Shown here: piece after piece, positions 10,809 through 23,171 of the stretch
Layout: each line of letters opens with the position of its first letter
Position numbering within the stretch: position 1 is the first letter of the stretch
From: Volutella citrinella
Lineage: Eukaryota > Ascomycota > Sordariomycetes > Hypocreales > Nectriaceae
Assembly (NCBI GenBank): GCA_034401135.1
Contig: JAWZSP010000007.1
Coordinates: 3,410,001-3,474,000 of the forward strand
Reading direction: 5' to 3'
DNA: 64,000 nt
Notes under the pieces: model-generated
What the model was told of the DNA's origin: nothing
Database searches by the model: none
What the model saw: only the letters and a program-made list of their open reading frames with translations
Program-made: the position numbers and the translations under genes

Positions 10809-12581
10809 ATGGCAGCGTCACTACCGTACCACGAGCCCGGCGTGGTGACAATCCTCATCCAGTCATCCTTCCTCCTCCTCCTCAACGTCGCCAACTACAT
10901 CCTCGACCATGGCCTCTACTGTGGGCTCCTGGGCCAGGTATTCCTCGGCGTGGCTTGGGGCACGCCCGGCGCCAAGTGGCTGGGCACCGAAACAGAGCAT
11001 GTCATTGTCCAGCTGGGCTACCTAGGCCTCTTGTTGTTGGTCTACGAAGGTGAGTCTTCACCTCTTCCTCCAGTACTTCTCGAATGCTGACCGGAAACAA
11101 CAGGCGGTCTGTCCACCTCGCTGCGATCTCTCAAGGCCAATCTCTGGCTGTCCTCGCTCGTCGCCGTGACGGGAATCGGGCTGCCAATGGCCGTCTCCTT
11201 TGTACTGCAGAGCCTCACCGGCGCGACGCCCCTCCAAGCGTTTGCGGCGGGCGCGGCGCTGTGCTCGACGAGCCTGGGGACCACCTTCACGGTCCTCGGG
11301 TCGAGCGGGCTCATGACGAGCAGGCTTGGCGTGGTACTCACCAGCGCCGCCATGATGGACGACGTCGTCGGCCTCGTCATGGTCCAGATCATTTCCAATC
11401 TCGGGGGAGCCAGCGCCAGCATCAGCGCCGTCACCGTCGTCCGCCCGTTGATGGTATCGATTGCGTTCGCCGTGTGCGCTCCTATGGCGTGCTTGTTCAT
11501 CGCAAAGCCCGTCACGCTGTGGTTGAACGCGAAGAGGATCGCAGCTCCTGCTGGCACTCTCAATCGCTTGCTGACCAAGTGTAACACGGCGTGGGTTATC
11601 CATACTCTCACCCTGCTAGGCTGCATCGCAGGGTCGTCGTATGCCGGCACGTCAAACTTGTTCGCGGCGTACATCGCTGGTGCTTGCGTCAGCTGGTGGG
11701 ACGCAGAGGTCCCTCATCCGGTGTTTGAGCCTGCAGCATCGTCTGCCGCTGGGCCAGTACCGGCTGCTGAGACATCTTCAGGCGACTGTGCGACTGGCGT
11801 TGTGTCGCAGACGACTAGGGAGCCGAGCTTTGCGGGCTTATACACCTTTGAGAAGTATTACAAGCAGCCACTGGACAGGATCCTGAGGCCCTTCTTTTTC
11901 GTAAGTCGCATCAATCCGCATCATCATGGCCATGACTAAGACGTATAGGCGTCCATCGGCTTCTCTATCCCAATTACGGAAATGTTTAGCGGTCCCATCG
12001 TCTGGAAGGGCATCGTGTACACCGTGTTGATGGCGCTCAGCAAGCTCGCGTGCGGTGTCTGGCTCCTTCGACTCCCAGCGATGCCAAAGCTCTCTGCGAG
12101 GGTGTCGGGTCTTTTGAAGTCGTCCAAACTCAAGGCTCCTCACTTCTGGGGCCAGGCCAAGGAGAGGCCGACGCAGCCTCGCGAGGCCAATGCGGCAGCG
12201 CAGTCGGACACCTCAGCTGCAACGGAGCGGAGGGAGGAAACATCGCCACGGCCAGCCATCGCACACTCGGACCCTACAAACTCCAAGCCCCTCTCACTAT
12301 ACCCCGCCTCCATCTTGGGCTGCGCGATGACTGCTCGTGGGGAAATCGGGTTCCTCATCTCTTCAATTGCGGAGAGCAACCGAGTCTTCGCCCCAGCCCA
12401 GGCCGACGGCAAGAGCTCGGACAACTTCCTCATCGTCACCTGGGCCATCATGCTGTGCACGATCCTGGGGCCCCTGGCGGTCGGACTTCTTGTCAGGCGA
12501 GTGAAGCAGCTGGAGAAGGGCGTGGAGAAGCAAGGGCGTGTTGTGCGCAGCGATGTGCTTGGGGTATGGGGTGTAGCCTAA
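10809..12581 (+). CDS. CPA2-type cation/proton antiporter
   Basis: Three exons, 10809-11049, 11104-11900 and 11949-12581, give 556 aa. The protein is a polytopic membrane protein of the monovalent cation/H+ exchanger fold. It begins with hydrophobic helices (VTILIQSSFLLLLNVANYI) and has the conserved LYEGG-like turn (LLLVYEGGLSTSLRSL), split by intron 1. It also has AMMDDVVGLVMVQI, with the paired Asp typical of electrogenic CPA2 ion sites, and RGEIGFLISSIAESN near the C-terminus. A charged loop of about 60 residues, rich in Ala/Thr/Glu, precedes the last helices. The likely role is Na+ or K+/H+ exchange at the plasma membrane or an endomembrane; the ion is not readable from sequence. The start at 10809 is chosen because MAASLPYHEPG directly precedes the first helix; an in-frame ATG at 10635 is the alternative. 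Confidence 0.85.
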
Positions 12582-15112
12582 GAGTCTCACCGGTGCAGGG
12601 TCTTCGTCCTCCTCGGTGACGGACAGTTTCCGATTTACATGCACATTTGCATAGAGAGGGTATGCTCGCTCGGCGCAGCGGCAGTTTGGAACATTTGCTT
12701 CAGTTTATGATCAAGGATGAGAGGGATACGTCGGCCAAGATTGGACCACCCTGAGCTCATCATCCTCACTACGGGGAACCACCGAGACGCAGGAGGCTTC
12801 TTGCACATCACCATTATTTCCCATGGCCGCCGAGGCTGGACATGCGTGATGCAGGGTGAGCATCCCGCGCGCCGTGCGTGCCAGACTCTGCGGCCCTGGA
12901 AGTTGACCGAACGAGCACGCGCCGCTGGCGGCTGATCCCCCATGGGGACGTCCGATCGGTCAACGTCCAGGATTCGCTTGAAGCTATTCACATGAAGACG
13001 TCCCTCGGCCCAAGGGCCAAGCCCCCAGGACATTGAGGCCGAGGCGTCGCCCACAGAAAACACCAGCGCCTGGAGCGTGTTTTTCGCTTACACCAAAGAT
13101 TCGGAAACGACATCCCACTGCCACCAGAGTCATCCCACGACATCCCACGCTCCCCTTCCCAGTGCACCACGTCACATCACATGAATCCCAGAGCATGCCA
13201 TCCATCCATGCTCCCGGCTCGGCACTTGAGGGGGTCCCACGTCTCCCGCGACTCAGCCATTGCTCACCGCGGGCTGGGCTGATCGGTGGCGATGCATCAT
13301 ACGACACCGAAACGGACCTGGGCAGCGGGAATCAAGGTCCGCGGGCGGCAACAGGGCTGAAGCACCGACGAGCATGGCCTCTCCCGACACAACCCTGCGA
13401 AGCCAATCGGGGGAGCTAGGCCTGCCGAGAGCCAGGGCAGCGCACGCCGCGCATGCGTGATGTGCGTCCCGTATCGGACGTGCGTTTGATATATGACATT
13501 TCGCCTGTGCTCTTGGCTCTCGAGTCTGGCCAGCGGTGCAGACCGACTTCGCGGAGGCTGCTTGAGCGTCGGGAAAGACCGGGTGGCTCCCCTCGGACGA
13601 CTCTTGTCACCCAAGGCGGCCCTCGGGAGTGCCCGCGACGGAGGATGAAAGCACCCCACTGCATCAAAATTCCCCTGCCAGCGCCGTTGCCATTCTCCGC
13701 TGAATAGACTGAGCCAACCAGCGGCCAGCAGACGAAATGGCTAGGGTTGTCACAAGAGGGAGCAAGCTGCCCAAGGCGAAAAAGAGACTAAAAAAAAAAG
13801 AGGGCCTCTACCCAAACGACCCAGGTTCCTCCCAGTCTGCCGAGTCGGAAGAGGCAAATAAGACGGCCACTGACAAACCTAATAAGCCATGCCGGCCGGG
13901 GAGGGACTCACCTAGCGGGACTCCCGCCTCATTTCTCTGTACTATGTAGTAATAGCGTCCCCGGGAAACGGCGTTGGAAAGCCCAAAGACTCCCAAGAGC
14001 CGGTCCCGGGCCGGGCCCAGCTTCGACGTCATGCCCGCCCGCGCTCCGGGACGCTGCCCACGCGCGCCCAGAGACGAGACTGGCCCCTCACGCGCGTCGC
14101 AGCCCGATCCGGTCCCCGTCCCTTGCTCTCCCACCTGCAAGGCATCCAAGGGCGGTGGGCAGGGCGGCCCCGCTGGCTTGGGCTTGCGCAACGTCGCCCG
14201 GACGCGACGCCCGATCAACGGCGGGCGGCAGGTTGCAGCCGGAGCCGGGACCCAAGTCCGGGTCGGATTCCCCCCAGGTCAGGCCAGTCCATGTAAGTCG
14301 TCCAGTTGAGACAGTGCCTGTGCTAGCATGCGCCAGCAGGCTGTCAGGGGAAGGGAGCACGCCATATGATTCACAGAGGTCGACAACGCGGCACAGCTAG
14401 CCGGTCTGGTGAGGTCCAGTCAGTCACACACAAAGTACGTCACGAAAGGAACACGAGGGGGCACTGGCAGCAAGTGGGAAATATTGTCAACTTTTCCATT
14501 GTTTTTAGTGGGGTAGTATAATCGAAGAGGCCAAGCCCAAGAAGTATCTACCTGATAATGGTAGTAGTGGTAGAGGTAGTAGTAGTAGTCCTTGAACGCC
14601 ATACTGCTGCTCCCCGCACGCTGTTAAAGCCGTCGGGGTCTGCTTTGTAACAAATGGCGTTGATGCCTGCCAATAAAAAAAAATCCAAATGTAGACGGAT
14701 GTCGCATCGGTATCCGTTTTCGACACGGAAAGGACCAGCTGTCTGTGTTTCGAGCGGCGCGAGGGTCGCTGTCCCATCCTCATCATGTCTGCTCCACAGC
14801 GTGAAGCATTGTGTGAATCTCCCCGTCACCATGTCTAGACATCCCCCTTGTTGGGAAGCTGATCATGGCACGCTCGTTTGCCATACACACACGGGCTTGC
14901 TTGGCTAGGCAGTGCCCGCGCGTTCATCCCTGATGGCGCAACTCGTACAAGCCTTCGCCGTAGCGTGATGGTGTACTCGTACAGGGCGTCTTGCGGGTGT
15001 CACCAACACATGTATTTTCCTCCTCTTCAATCCACTCCGTTGTCGTCGTCTCGCTGATCGCTAAAGTCGGTAAAAAACCCCTCCACCCCCAGGTCGTCCC
15101 TCAGGACGCCAT
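12582..15112. other. gene-poor spacer, 2.5 kb
   Basis: GC-rich sequence with many overlapping short frames on both strands and none recognisable. It holds short tandem copies of a CATCCCAC-type motif near 13105-13150, an A-run near 13789 and a GTA-rich microsatellite at 14561-14589. I see no RNA gene or transposon. Confidence 0.5.
14561..14589 (+). repeat. imperfect (GTA/GTG)n microsatellite
   Basis: A run of GTAGTAGTGGTAGAGGTAG followed by more AGT units. Simple sequence repeat, noncoding context. Confidence 0.7.
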
Positions 15113-15643
15113 TTATCCGACAATCTCAGCGCCGCCAGACTCAATGGCTTCGATCTCGGCGGGGCCAAGGGGACGGCGGTGGAAGCGAGCAGGGAGCTCA
15201 GAGACATCGAAGAAGACGCCGTTGGGGGCGGCGACGGAGCCAAGGCTGGCGCCAGCGGCACCACCAATGCCGCCCTCAGCGTTGGTAAAGGTCCTCTGGA
15301 GGGGGCCGTGCTGCTGGGCGTGGTCGCGGTAGGTGCTGAAGGAGGAGTGGCGGGAGGAGGCCGAGCCGTTGCCGTACATGGTGAAGTTCTCGGGGAGCTT
15401 GCCCACGGGAGAGGCGGGGTGAGGCTGGGGGGTGTGGTCGACGTTGGCTGAGAGGGAAATATTAGCCCGGCGTTCTCATGGCGTGGTTCTGGCCGGCGTG
15501 CCGAACAAGACCGAGGCTGGCGCGGACAGCGCGCCTGGGGTTCTCTACTCACAGGGAATGGTACGGGGACCGACGAAGCGGATGAGGGGAGTGCGCTCGG
15601 CGTGGACAGCCGCCTGGCGGAGAGCTCGAGTGGCAGAGAACAT
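15113..15643 (-). CDS. kgd4: KGD4/YMR-31, 2-oxoglutarate dehydrogenase subunit (formerly mitoribosomal S36)
   Basis: Two exons on the minus strand, 15553-15643 and 15113-15447, separated by a 105-nt intron (GTGAGT..CTCAG), give 141 aa. The N-terminus MFSATRALRQAAVHAE is a basic amphipathic mitochondrial presequence. It is followed by PLIRFVGPRTIP and DHTPQPHPASP, which are characteristic of the Kgd4/MRPS36 family. The C-terminal ARFHRRPLGPAEIEAIESGG matches the conserved LP.KYRR...EE.E.I..GG end of animal MRPS36. The protein links the E3 (dihydrolipoyl dehydrogenase) to the E1-E2 core of the matrix 2-oxoglutarate dehydrogenase complex. A central Ser/Gly/His-rich stretch is less conserved. The gene is complete and appears normal. 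Confidence 0.9.
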
Positions 15644-17185
15644 TGTGTTGGTTGGTGAGAGAAATCGGATGTTGCGGGAGTTGTTGCGAAATTAGGACCT
15701 CGGGCAGTGGGCGAGCCGGAGGACAGTGACGAGTTGACGAGGAATTGGGTATCAGTAATGCGAGATGCTGCAGAGAAGACGGCGATGAAGCGTTGCTAGA
15801 GCAAGACGAGGCCAGGTGACGAGGCTGGTGGTGAGTGAGAGTGGGTGAGTGAAGGAGGTGGTGGTGGGAAGGGGAGAGCAACCAGAATGGGGTTGAGGTT
15901 GGGAAGGAGGCGCGATTTGTACCATGAGGAATTTTTCCCTTTCACGCCAGCGAGACCAGGCAAGCCAGGCACCCTCGGACCTTCTGGGGGAACTCGCCAT
16001 TTTCCTGGCGGAGCTCCGTCATCCAGGGCCGTTAGCGGCCATTGTGGGCTGCTCGCCCTGGAGGCTGGAGGGGAGGGGGGCTTGGGGGATGCTAACACGA
16101 CGCACCACACTGGCTGCTTGCCCACGCCGCACTGCAACCACGCTGCATGGTGGTTTGGCCAGGGCACCCATCCACACCCATCCATGATGCGTCCCATCAT
16201 CCCATCCGCCAAGGCGCCGCTAATCTACGGCGCTAGCCCGCTGAACCATAGCGCTCCACCGAAACGCCTTCCCTGGCGCTGCATGCATCAACTGATGCAG
16301 GGCGGCCACCACCGCCGATGCCACCCGCCTAGGCCTTCTGCAGCTCACAAACGCTGCTGTTGCTTCGAAGTAGTAGCGAAGGGGAGGGGCTCCACTGGGC
16401 CACGGTGCCAAAACAGGACATGCCGCCTGGACGCTGGTGGTGGTTGATAAGTGACCACACACATTACATATCCTATTACAAGCTCCAACCACACACATTC
16501 ACCCACCTCGATTCGAGGCAGGCGGCCCTGGGATGTGGTCGCAACAACATGCCACCTCGTCCTCAAAGCAGCCTGGAAGTCTGTCTGGTTTGTCTCGGAC
16601 GCTGGCCGCACTCACATTGCACATCGCCGTGCTCCGTCCTCGGCACCCGTACTCACATCTGATGCTCGTTTCCCACAGCCCGTGATTGATTCCTCCCTAT
16701 GCCCGTCAAGCATCGTCCAACACTGTGCCATGTACTAGACGCATCCTTCCACCATCCCGCTGCCAGCATCATGGGCCAAGGCGCGCCCAAGCTCGAGTCC
16801 CGGACTCGATGCTCATTAGCGCCCGACGACGCAGCCCAGAGGTGGACCTCCCGACGCAGGTCAACCCAAAAGTACATGGGCTCTGACCCAGGGTCGGTTC
16901 CATGGCCCATGGTGATGCCTCACTTGTGCATCGGCTCGGGAAACGCCTCGGGAACCAACCCGTGCCTTGCTCGCCAACACAACATGCCGTGAACTCAAGG
17001 ACGGAAGCCGAGACGCGTAATCTGCCTTTCACTCACTCACTCAACAACAACAATTCGGACTAGACGACGGCACGCAGGGCACCCCTCCCCGACCAAGTGA
17101 GTGTCTTGCTGCCCACACACAAATAATTGATTGCACATACGGAGTAGTACACGGAGTAGCTAGAGGACGATTGGGGGCGATGGGT

Positions 17186-17212
17186 TTAATTTTTTTTTAA
17201 TTTTTTTTTTTG
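17186..17212 (+). repeat. poly(T) tract
   Basis: Two T-runs broken by AA, of the form TTTAATTTTTTTTAATTTT followed by more T. It could be a poly(A) relic of a minus-strand retroposed transcript, but no retroelement is seen next to it. Confidence 0.6.
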
Positions 17213-17708
17213 ACAAGCCGCCAAACCAGCCCAGCGCCGCACACCAACGAATGTAAGCCAGCCTGTTCGCGCAAGGCGGCGCTCTTAGCTCGCCTCCGTT
17301 CCCGCGACCCGAAGTTCGGAGACAACTTCCGAAGCCCCCTTCCTTGAACGTGGGTGCCCTGAGAGGACGCCATGACACGTTTTTTTGAGTTCAGCTCTTC
17401 AAACCATGGACGGTTCCCGCCCACCCATCCATAACGCCGGCGGCCACTAGGGCGGCGTTTGCTGTCTCGTCCGACTAATTTTTTTTTATTTACTTTATTG
17501 GTAAGAGGTAAGATTTGCAGGGCACCGGGGGTGGCTTGCTGGTCAGAAAGCGACGAGAAAAGCTGTAGAATGTCGTGGGCGCGAGTGAAATGTCCGTTTG
17601 TGTGCGAAACATCAACCTCAGAAACAAGGTGGTGTGCCAACTCTGGTCTCCAACAGCAGAGAGAACTCGCTGACTACACAGACTCTGGGTGAGCATGTGA
17701 AGATGGAC

Positions 17709-17723
17709 ACCACACACACACAC
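17709..17723 (+). repeat. (CA)n microsatellite
   Basis: Seven or more CA units in noncoding DNA. Confidence 0.75.
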
Positions 17724-18554
17724 AGCTTCGAGAACCGCCGTCTTCGCAGTCGCCCCCCTCCCCCCTGCCCAGAGGCGTGCCGTTGGTGTGGGGTCGCGAA
17801 CTTGAGGTTCCTCTGGATAGGGTGCATCCGACCCCAGCCCGCATGCTCGCGTCGCGGGGGTGGGATTTCCCAATGAGGAAACCATTGATGCTGGACACTG
17901 GACGGTATGTTGTTGCCTCGATGCCCTCCTCCTGGATGCCACCCTCCTCTACGACTCGAACAAGCTCCCGCGTCCCAACCACGGCATGCATCCAGCTGAC
18001 TCCTTCGCTCCTGGTCCTTGCCTCCCCTCCCCCATCCCATCCCATCTGCCGGCGGTACCGCACGCCGCAAGGAGGAGCAGGCCTGCCGTCCCATCCGCTG
18101 CAGGCAGCTCGCAGCACCACGGCTGGGATCCCGGCCAGTGCCGCTGTGTCGCTGGAGGGCGCGGGGGAAGATGCAGCTATTCCAGGTCTGCCCCGGACCA
18201 CCACCCAAGCGGGTTGGACAGCTCTCCGGGTCGGAAAGTTGGAACAGCTGTACCTACAGTCCTACACACGGGACGGAATTCCTGCCTGAATGGGCCCATC
18301 CCTCATTGCGAGCGAGTCGTGGTGCTCGCAAAACACCGAAGCCCGATTTTGCCGGCGCTTGCGTCGCTACCACACCGTCCACAGTGAGAAGTCCACACAA
18401 GCGCTTCCGGCCCTGGTTAGCTGCCGCTCCGTTCACGGCGGGCTTTGACCACCTTTCCCCCCATTTTGGATTCTGGCCAGCTCGCTAGCCAGGCGCTGGT
18501 CATGGTGCTTCGGGCCATGATTGATAATCCGTCTGGTTGACGAAGGCACCCTTC

Positions 18555-18572
18555 GAGAGAGAGAGAGAGAGA
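18555..18572 (+). repeat. (GA)n microsatellite
   Basis: About nine GA units in noncoding DNA. Confidence 0.8.
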
Positions 18573-19287
18573 CCACAATTGGCCGTAGTATGGCAGTGAG
18601 GCTGGGCTGCACAGAGTTGAACGTGGGTGTGATGAGGAGCCATCCCTGCCTCAATGTCCACGACTTCATTCCGGGCTTCGTCCGACAGATCGCCGTGCGC
18701 CCTTCCATCGCCCGCCTTGCGCCCCTGAGCTGGCTGGCGTGGCGCCTGTGCAGATCCCCCTCAGCCGTCGAGCATTGATGCCGCCAGCGCAAGCCCACGC
18801 ACATCCCGCTCAGCCGAAGTGACGGTACAATAGTGCGCCATCAAAGTGAGACTGCTGGCGATGCTGACTGAGTCGGGGCACCGGGAGCACGAGCTCCTGC
18901 GGTGAAGGTCCGGCCAATCCGGGGGGCCGGGTGATCCCAGACTATGCCCAGCCATCATCGAAACCCCGGATTATCAGCAGCCAAGTTGGCGAGCGATGGC
19001 TTGGATGGCGCGTGTGGCACTGCGGCCTGTTCTCCCCCGTCCTACGCGTCCAAACAACACCATCAATGCTTACATGTACGGGCATGGGGGCCAGCCACCG
19101 TAGGAGCAGGACTAAGAAAGCCATCGATAGAGACGGCGGCCATTTCTCAGCATCATGGCAACAGCAACCATGACGGACGAGCAGCCGCCTGCAATGTCGG
19201 TAGTCACATGCCCCCTCTCCAGGACGCGGTGCATGCCAAATCCCATGTAACCCCTGCTTTTTGCTGCATGTCTTGTAAGCCACAGCC

Positions 19288-19303
19288 TGTGTGTGTGTGT
19301 GTT
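19288..19303 (+). repeat. (GT)n microsatellite
   Basis: Seven or eight GT units, followed by TGTGT after a one-base break. Confidence 0.75.
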
Positions 19304-20190
19304 GTGTATGCGGGCGCATCATGGGTGAAGGGAGAGCAGAGCTCCAGATTTGGGCTGGGCTTGCTGGGTTGCTGGGTTCTCCTCCCCCGCGCGATCTGCA
19401 GTGTCACCTTCATCCCGCGACTGCGCCGTGCTCGGTCTCGTTGCCCCAGACTTTGCAGCTGTCTGTCTGACTCTGAGTCTCTGGCTGCCATGTGCATGCA
19501 TGCTGGCTGGGCCGTGGTCGGACTGCCGCTCCTCTGATGCCTCCCCTCTCCCAACCCAAGCCCTCTCTCAACAGAATGCCGTGAGATTGTTCCACACCGG
19601 CATCTGCACTGGCGCGCAATGGGCTCTGTGTGCAATTGAGCACCTGCATGCTTGCTGTCATATCTGAGATGGAATGGGTGGTTGGCTGGGCTGGATTGAG
19701 CCTTCAGCTCAACGACACAGGATTGAATTCACCCACGCACAGGTTCCCAACAAGTTTGTGCGACAAGACGTGACAAGACATCGGCCTGGAAATTTAATCC
19801 AACGACAATGGTCGCACGCAGACGCATTTTTGGCATCGAGTGCCCGTAGAGTCTCGTCCGCCCGGCTGGCCTAGTAGGAAAAAAGTCGGGCTGCTGCTCT
19901 TCGTCACCTCGACACCACAAGCACAAATCACCCACGCTCAATTCTCGCCAGCTCCTACCCCAAGCTTCTCCTTCCCTGAAACGGCAGGCGGGCCCATGGG
20001 CGCTTCAAGACTCGGCAGCCAATCAGCGGCCATTAGGCTCTGAAGCTTCCCTTGGCCCTGCCTGGAGAGAAAACTCTGTGGGCCCAATCGAGCCCAATTG
20101 AACCAATGGCACGCCAGCAATCCTCGCCAGACCAAACAATACTTTGACAGCACACGCCAACCGGCCCAACTCGTCCTCACCGTGTCTCAG

Positions 20191-20448
20191 GCCCCTCGAC
20201 CCTCTGATGGTCAAGTACAACGAGAGCATCTACTTCGAGCGCGTCCTCTACAAGCACGATATCCTTGACAGCATCGCCTTTGCCCGCGCCAATGCCAAGA
20301 ATGGCATCATCACCCAGGACGAGTTCCAGGAGATCGAGAGGGGTCTCTTACAGGCCCAGTCCAAGTGGACACTGGCACCTTCACCATCATTTGCGGTGTC
20401 AATGTAAGCAGAGGACACGCCCACAACAAGAACAAATAAAAGAAAACG
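20191..20448 (+). pseudogene. ARG4: argininosuccinate lyase fragment, frameshifted and truncated
   Basis: The frame encodes LDPLMVKYNESIYFERVLYK, then DSIAFARANAKNGIITQDEF and QEIERGLLQAQSKW. This is the N-terminal part of fungal argininosuccinate lyase, normally about 465 aa, which cleaves argininosuccinate to arginine and fumarate. After the TGG codon at 20366-20368 one base is missing. The homology continues one frame over as DTGTFTIICGVN (normally EW.TGTF.I.PGVDEDIHTANER), with further decay to about 20440. Nothing of the rest of the enzyme follows. It is therefore a partial relic of a second copy; the functional gene must lie elsewhere. The upstream sequence may include a copied promoter. 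Confidence 0.8.
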
Positions 20449-22347
20449 CCTCACGAATGGATGGGTGCTCAGAAAGGAGATTTTTCTTTTTATTTACTAG
20501 AATTATAGACCGGTGCAGCGCCCTGGAACTCGGAATGCGGGAGCACAGGGTAGCTTCCACAGAAGCTTGTAAAGGATGAAGCGATTGTTAGTTGAGCGTG
20601 CCGCCTGCTGTGACAGAACCAATTGTTAGAACGTGTGCAATGTCTACTGGGTCTTGGTGTGGGTGCAGGCATGTTGGCAAACCAAGTTTGTTGTTGTGTA
20701 GCAAACGACCGCTGGGTTGATTGCTGGATTGTCAACATTGTCGGCGCTTCAACAGTCACTCACCTCCCCTCGCTTGACACTAGCTGCGTTGACGTGTCGT
20801 AGCTTTTAGCATGAGCTTAGACACCGTTTTTCCCCAGCCGCCCAACCCGGTGCCACTCTTCCCAGCCCGTGGCTATCATCGGTCCTTTCAACATTTTCTC
20901 TCTTACACAGAAACATACCCTTGAAACCCTTCTCCCATCGCCAAACAACCACCACTTCCTCCCTCTGCTTTTCTTTACTAAACGAACTCGTCGCACACCG
21001 AAAACGATGGCCTGACACGCGAGATGGTGGAGATGTGAGGTCCGGCAATCAGCTAAGAGCCTCAGCTCCCCCATCCGACCATTGGCGACCAACGATCCAT
21101 GACGGAAGCCCCTCAACAGCGGTCGTCGCTCATCACGAGTCTAACTTGATCATCAGGCCTCCGACTACCGTGTTTTCTCTTAGGCGTTGGCGGACCGCCT
21201 CACATGCACCTCCTCGACGGGCCCTTGGAGCACCTGAATGTTCATGTTGCTCTTCATCAGCAGACAGGAAGGATGTAAGAACTCCAGCCCTTTACTCACA
21301 GAGAACTTGCTGCTGACTCTGTAGTCTTTAGAGTTCCGAGCAAAGCCGAATGATCAATACAACTCCGACAAACTCTCAACTGGCAGCTGGTTGCCGTTCC
21401 CAAACTTCCGACCCCTTCAACCCAAAGGGTCTGGGTCTCTAAGTCGATAGATCTCTTCCCCAGCACCTGAGAGTTCAACCGCCTTGCCAGGAGATTATTC
21501 ACACTTGATACAAACGAGGCTGCCTCGCTGGTAGGGACATGGGGGTGGAGTGTTTAGCCCCGCTCTGGAGCCTGCGCATCGTCCTCGATCCACGCCGTGC
21601 GTCTTTCCAGCGAACGAGCTTTTAGAAGCTTTAGAAACGAGATTTTGAGCTGTAGGGTGCTATCAAGGACCGGGACTTTGATATCCAGGTATTTGTGCCA
21701 GTCTGGGCGAGCCGATGCAGCGTCTGCAAGGTCCGCGTCTTCGTTACGACGAAGCTATCGCTTCTGCATCTCTGACAAGACGTTGCTGCAGTGGGAAGCC
21801 CGCAAGTCTTTTATTCTTAGGCGAAACTGCAAGCAACTTCTTGACAAGGAGGTGACCGACAAGTAGATGGACGTTGATGGCTTGATGTAAGCTCGTGGGC
21901 GTGAGGCAGGCATGCAACAATGCAACACACTGGAGTTCGATAATCAAATATCAGCAGCCCGATGTGTCGACTATGATTATATAATGATATGATGACCTCT
22001 TGCTGTGCTTCGGTGCCGTGAAACGACTCTTGGTAGTCCTGCCCCCCTCGAAAGCCAGTGGACGCCCCCTACAGCACCCGTCCCCGAGCCCAAGACGGCA
22101 GCGGCCACAGCTCCAGCCATCAACACGGACTCAGGGACAAAACAAAGTACGTACCGTCGAGCCTGCCAGCTGCGAGGTCGTCAGTCCCACACCCTCGCCA
22201 GCTGCCTGCCAAACCAGTTGTCAAAATTCCAAAACGGCTGCAATCTCATCTGTGCGTCACCCACCCCGTGCCCATCTCTTTTACACACACACACTCCCCT
22301 GCACTGCTTCAACTCCATGAGTCTTTACGCCTCCCCTTCTGCCCGCC
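20449..22347. other. intergenic, 1.9 kb, nothing recognised
   Basis: Several small frames, the longest an 89-codon plus-strand frame at 21597-21866, show no family signature. A TATATAATG stretch near 21979 may serve the first gene of the downstream tandem array. Confidence 0.5.
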
Positions 22348-23118
22348 ATGACGTTTGAAACCGTCGCCGTCGACCCCCAGGCGGCTTCCCTTCTCTTCAA
22401 CATGCCGCGGGAGATACTCGAAAAGATCTTGTCGATGGTCTTGCCCGAGGCTTCTCACGTCCATGTCCTGGAACGCTGCCGATGCAACCATGGCCGGCAT
22501 CCGTCGACCGTCGTCTCCCAAGTCCCCGCGGAGTCTGACACCGTTCCCGAATGGTGTCGTACAATGTGCTACGGGAGCGAGCTGGCTGCTGGTTTCGAGA
22601 AGGGTATCTCGAACGGCTTTGTTCTAAGCTGCAAGCGAGCGTAAGTAGCACTGAGACCCCCTGTTCTTCCACTCGTATAACTTCGAGGCTGACACTCAGT
22701 TGCCTGTAGATACAACGACCACCTGCATCACCTGTACGCCGGGAAGACGTTTGTCTTCCCCAAACTAGCCCTGTTCGAGCGTTTCGAGCGCGCTCTGGGC
22801 GACAAGTTTGCCGCTCTGGTCACCTCCATCGACGTCAAGGTGGCTCCTGGACGCCCGAGGCTGAACAAGTCGCTGCTGGAATCATTGAAACCAATGCTCG
22901 GCTTCCTGGACCAGAACAAGACGCTCAAACGCGTGCGTCTGGCCGTCGGTCGTCCCCGCGCCAAGCCCCTCGGCGAAGCCTTGGTCAGACGCCTGATTAC
23001 GGCTGCGGGCTTCGACCCGGCCGACTGGAGCGTGATGCCCCAGGTTTGGGTGTTTAATCGTCTGCTGGTCAAGAGTTTTGAAGATGCACAGGAGGTGCAA
23101 ATGGACGGGAACCCCTGA
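22348..23118 (+). CDS. DUF7730/F-box-like protein, array member 1
   Basis: Two exons, 22348-22640 and 22710-23118, give 233 aa. Residues near 16-30 (LLFNMPREILEKILSMVLPEA) are the short F-box-like or LPxEIRxxIW helix that opens DUF7730-type fungal proteins. A Cys/His-containing variable segment follows, and exon 1 ends in the conserved SCKRA before the phase-2 intron. The C-terminal half is basic and Leu-rich. The family's function is unknown; the F-box-like helix suggests a protein-binding adaptor role. This is the first of four genes with the same start helix, the same CK.A|Y intron position and the same strand. Confidence 0.75.
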
Positions 23119-23171
23119 TACCTTCCCATCACCATCTCAAGTCATCAACAATGAATCACAAAATCCTGCCT

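Larger units (their letters stand above)
15644..20190. other. gene-poor region, 4.5 kb
   Basis: No recognised gene on either strand. The GC-rich composition opens many long overlapping frames, none with domain features or a coherent exon structure. The region carries several simple repeats: poly-T near 17188, CA near 17709, GA near 18555 and GT near 19288. It also carries a TACGGAGTA-type motif in two near-copies at 17138-17160. Confidence 0.5.

Noticed and set aside
17186..17212. Possible retroposon poly(A) tail
   Set aside because: No element body, open frame or target duplication could be identified next to the T-rich tract.
18018..18488. 156-codon plus-strand frame in the gene desert
   Set aside because: Pro/Arg/Ala-rich translation overlapped by open frames in all other phases; no motif, signal or splice evidence.
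21597..21866. 89-codon plus-strand frame
   Set aside because: Ser/Arg-rich with no recognisable family and no promoter or splice support.
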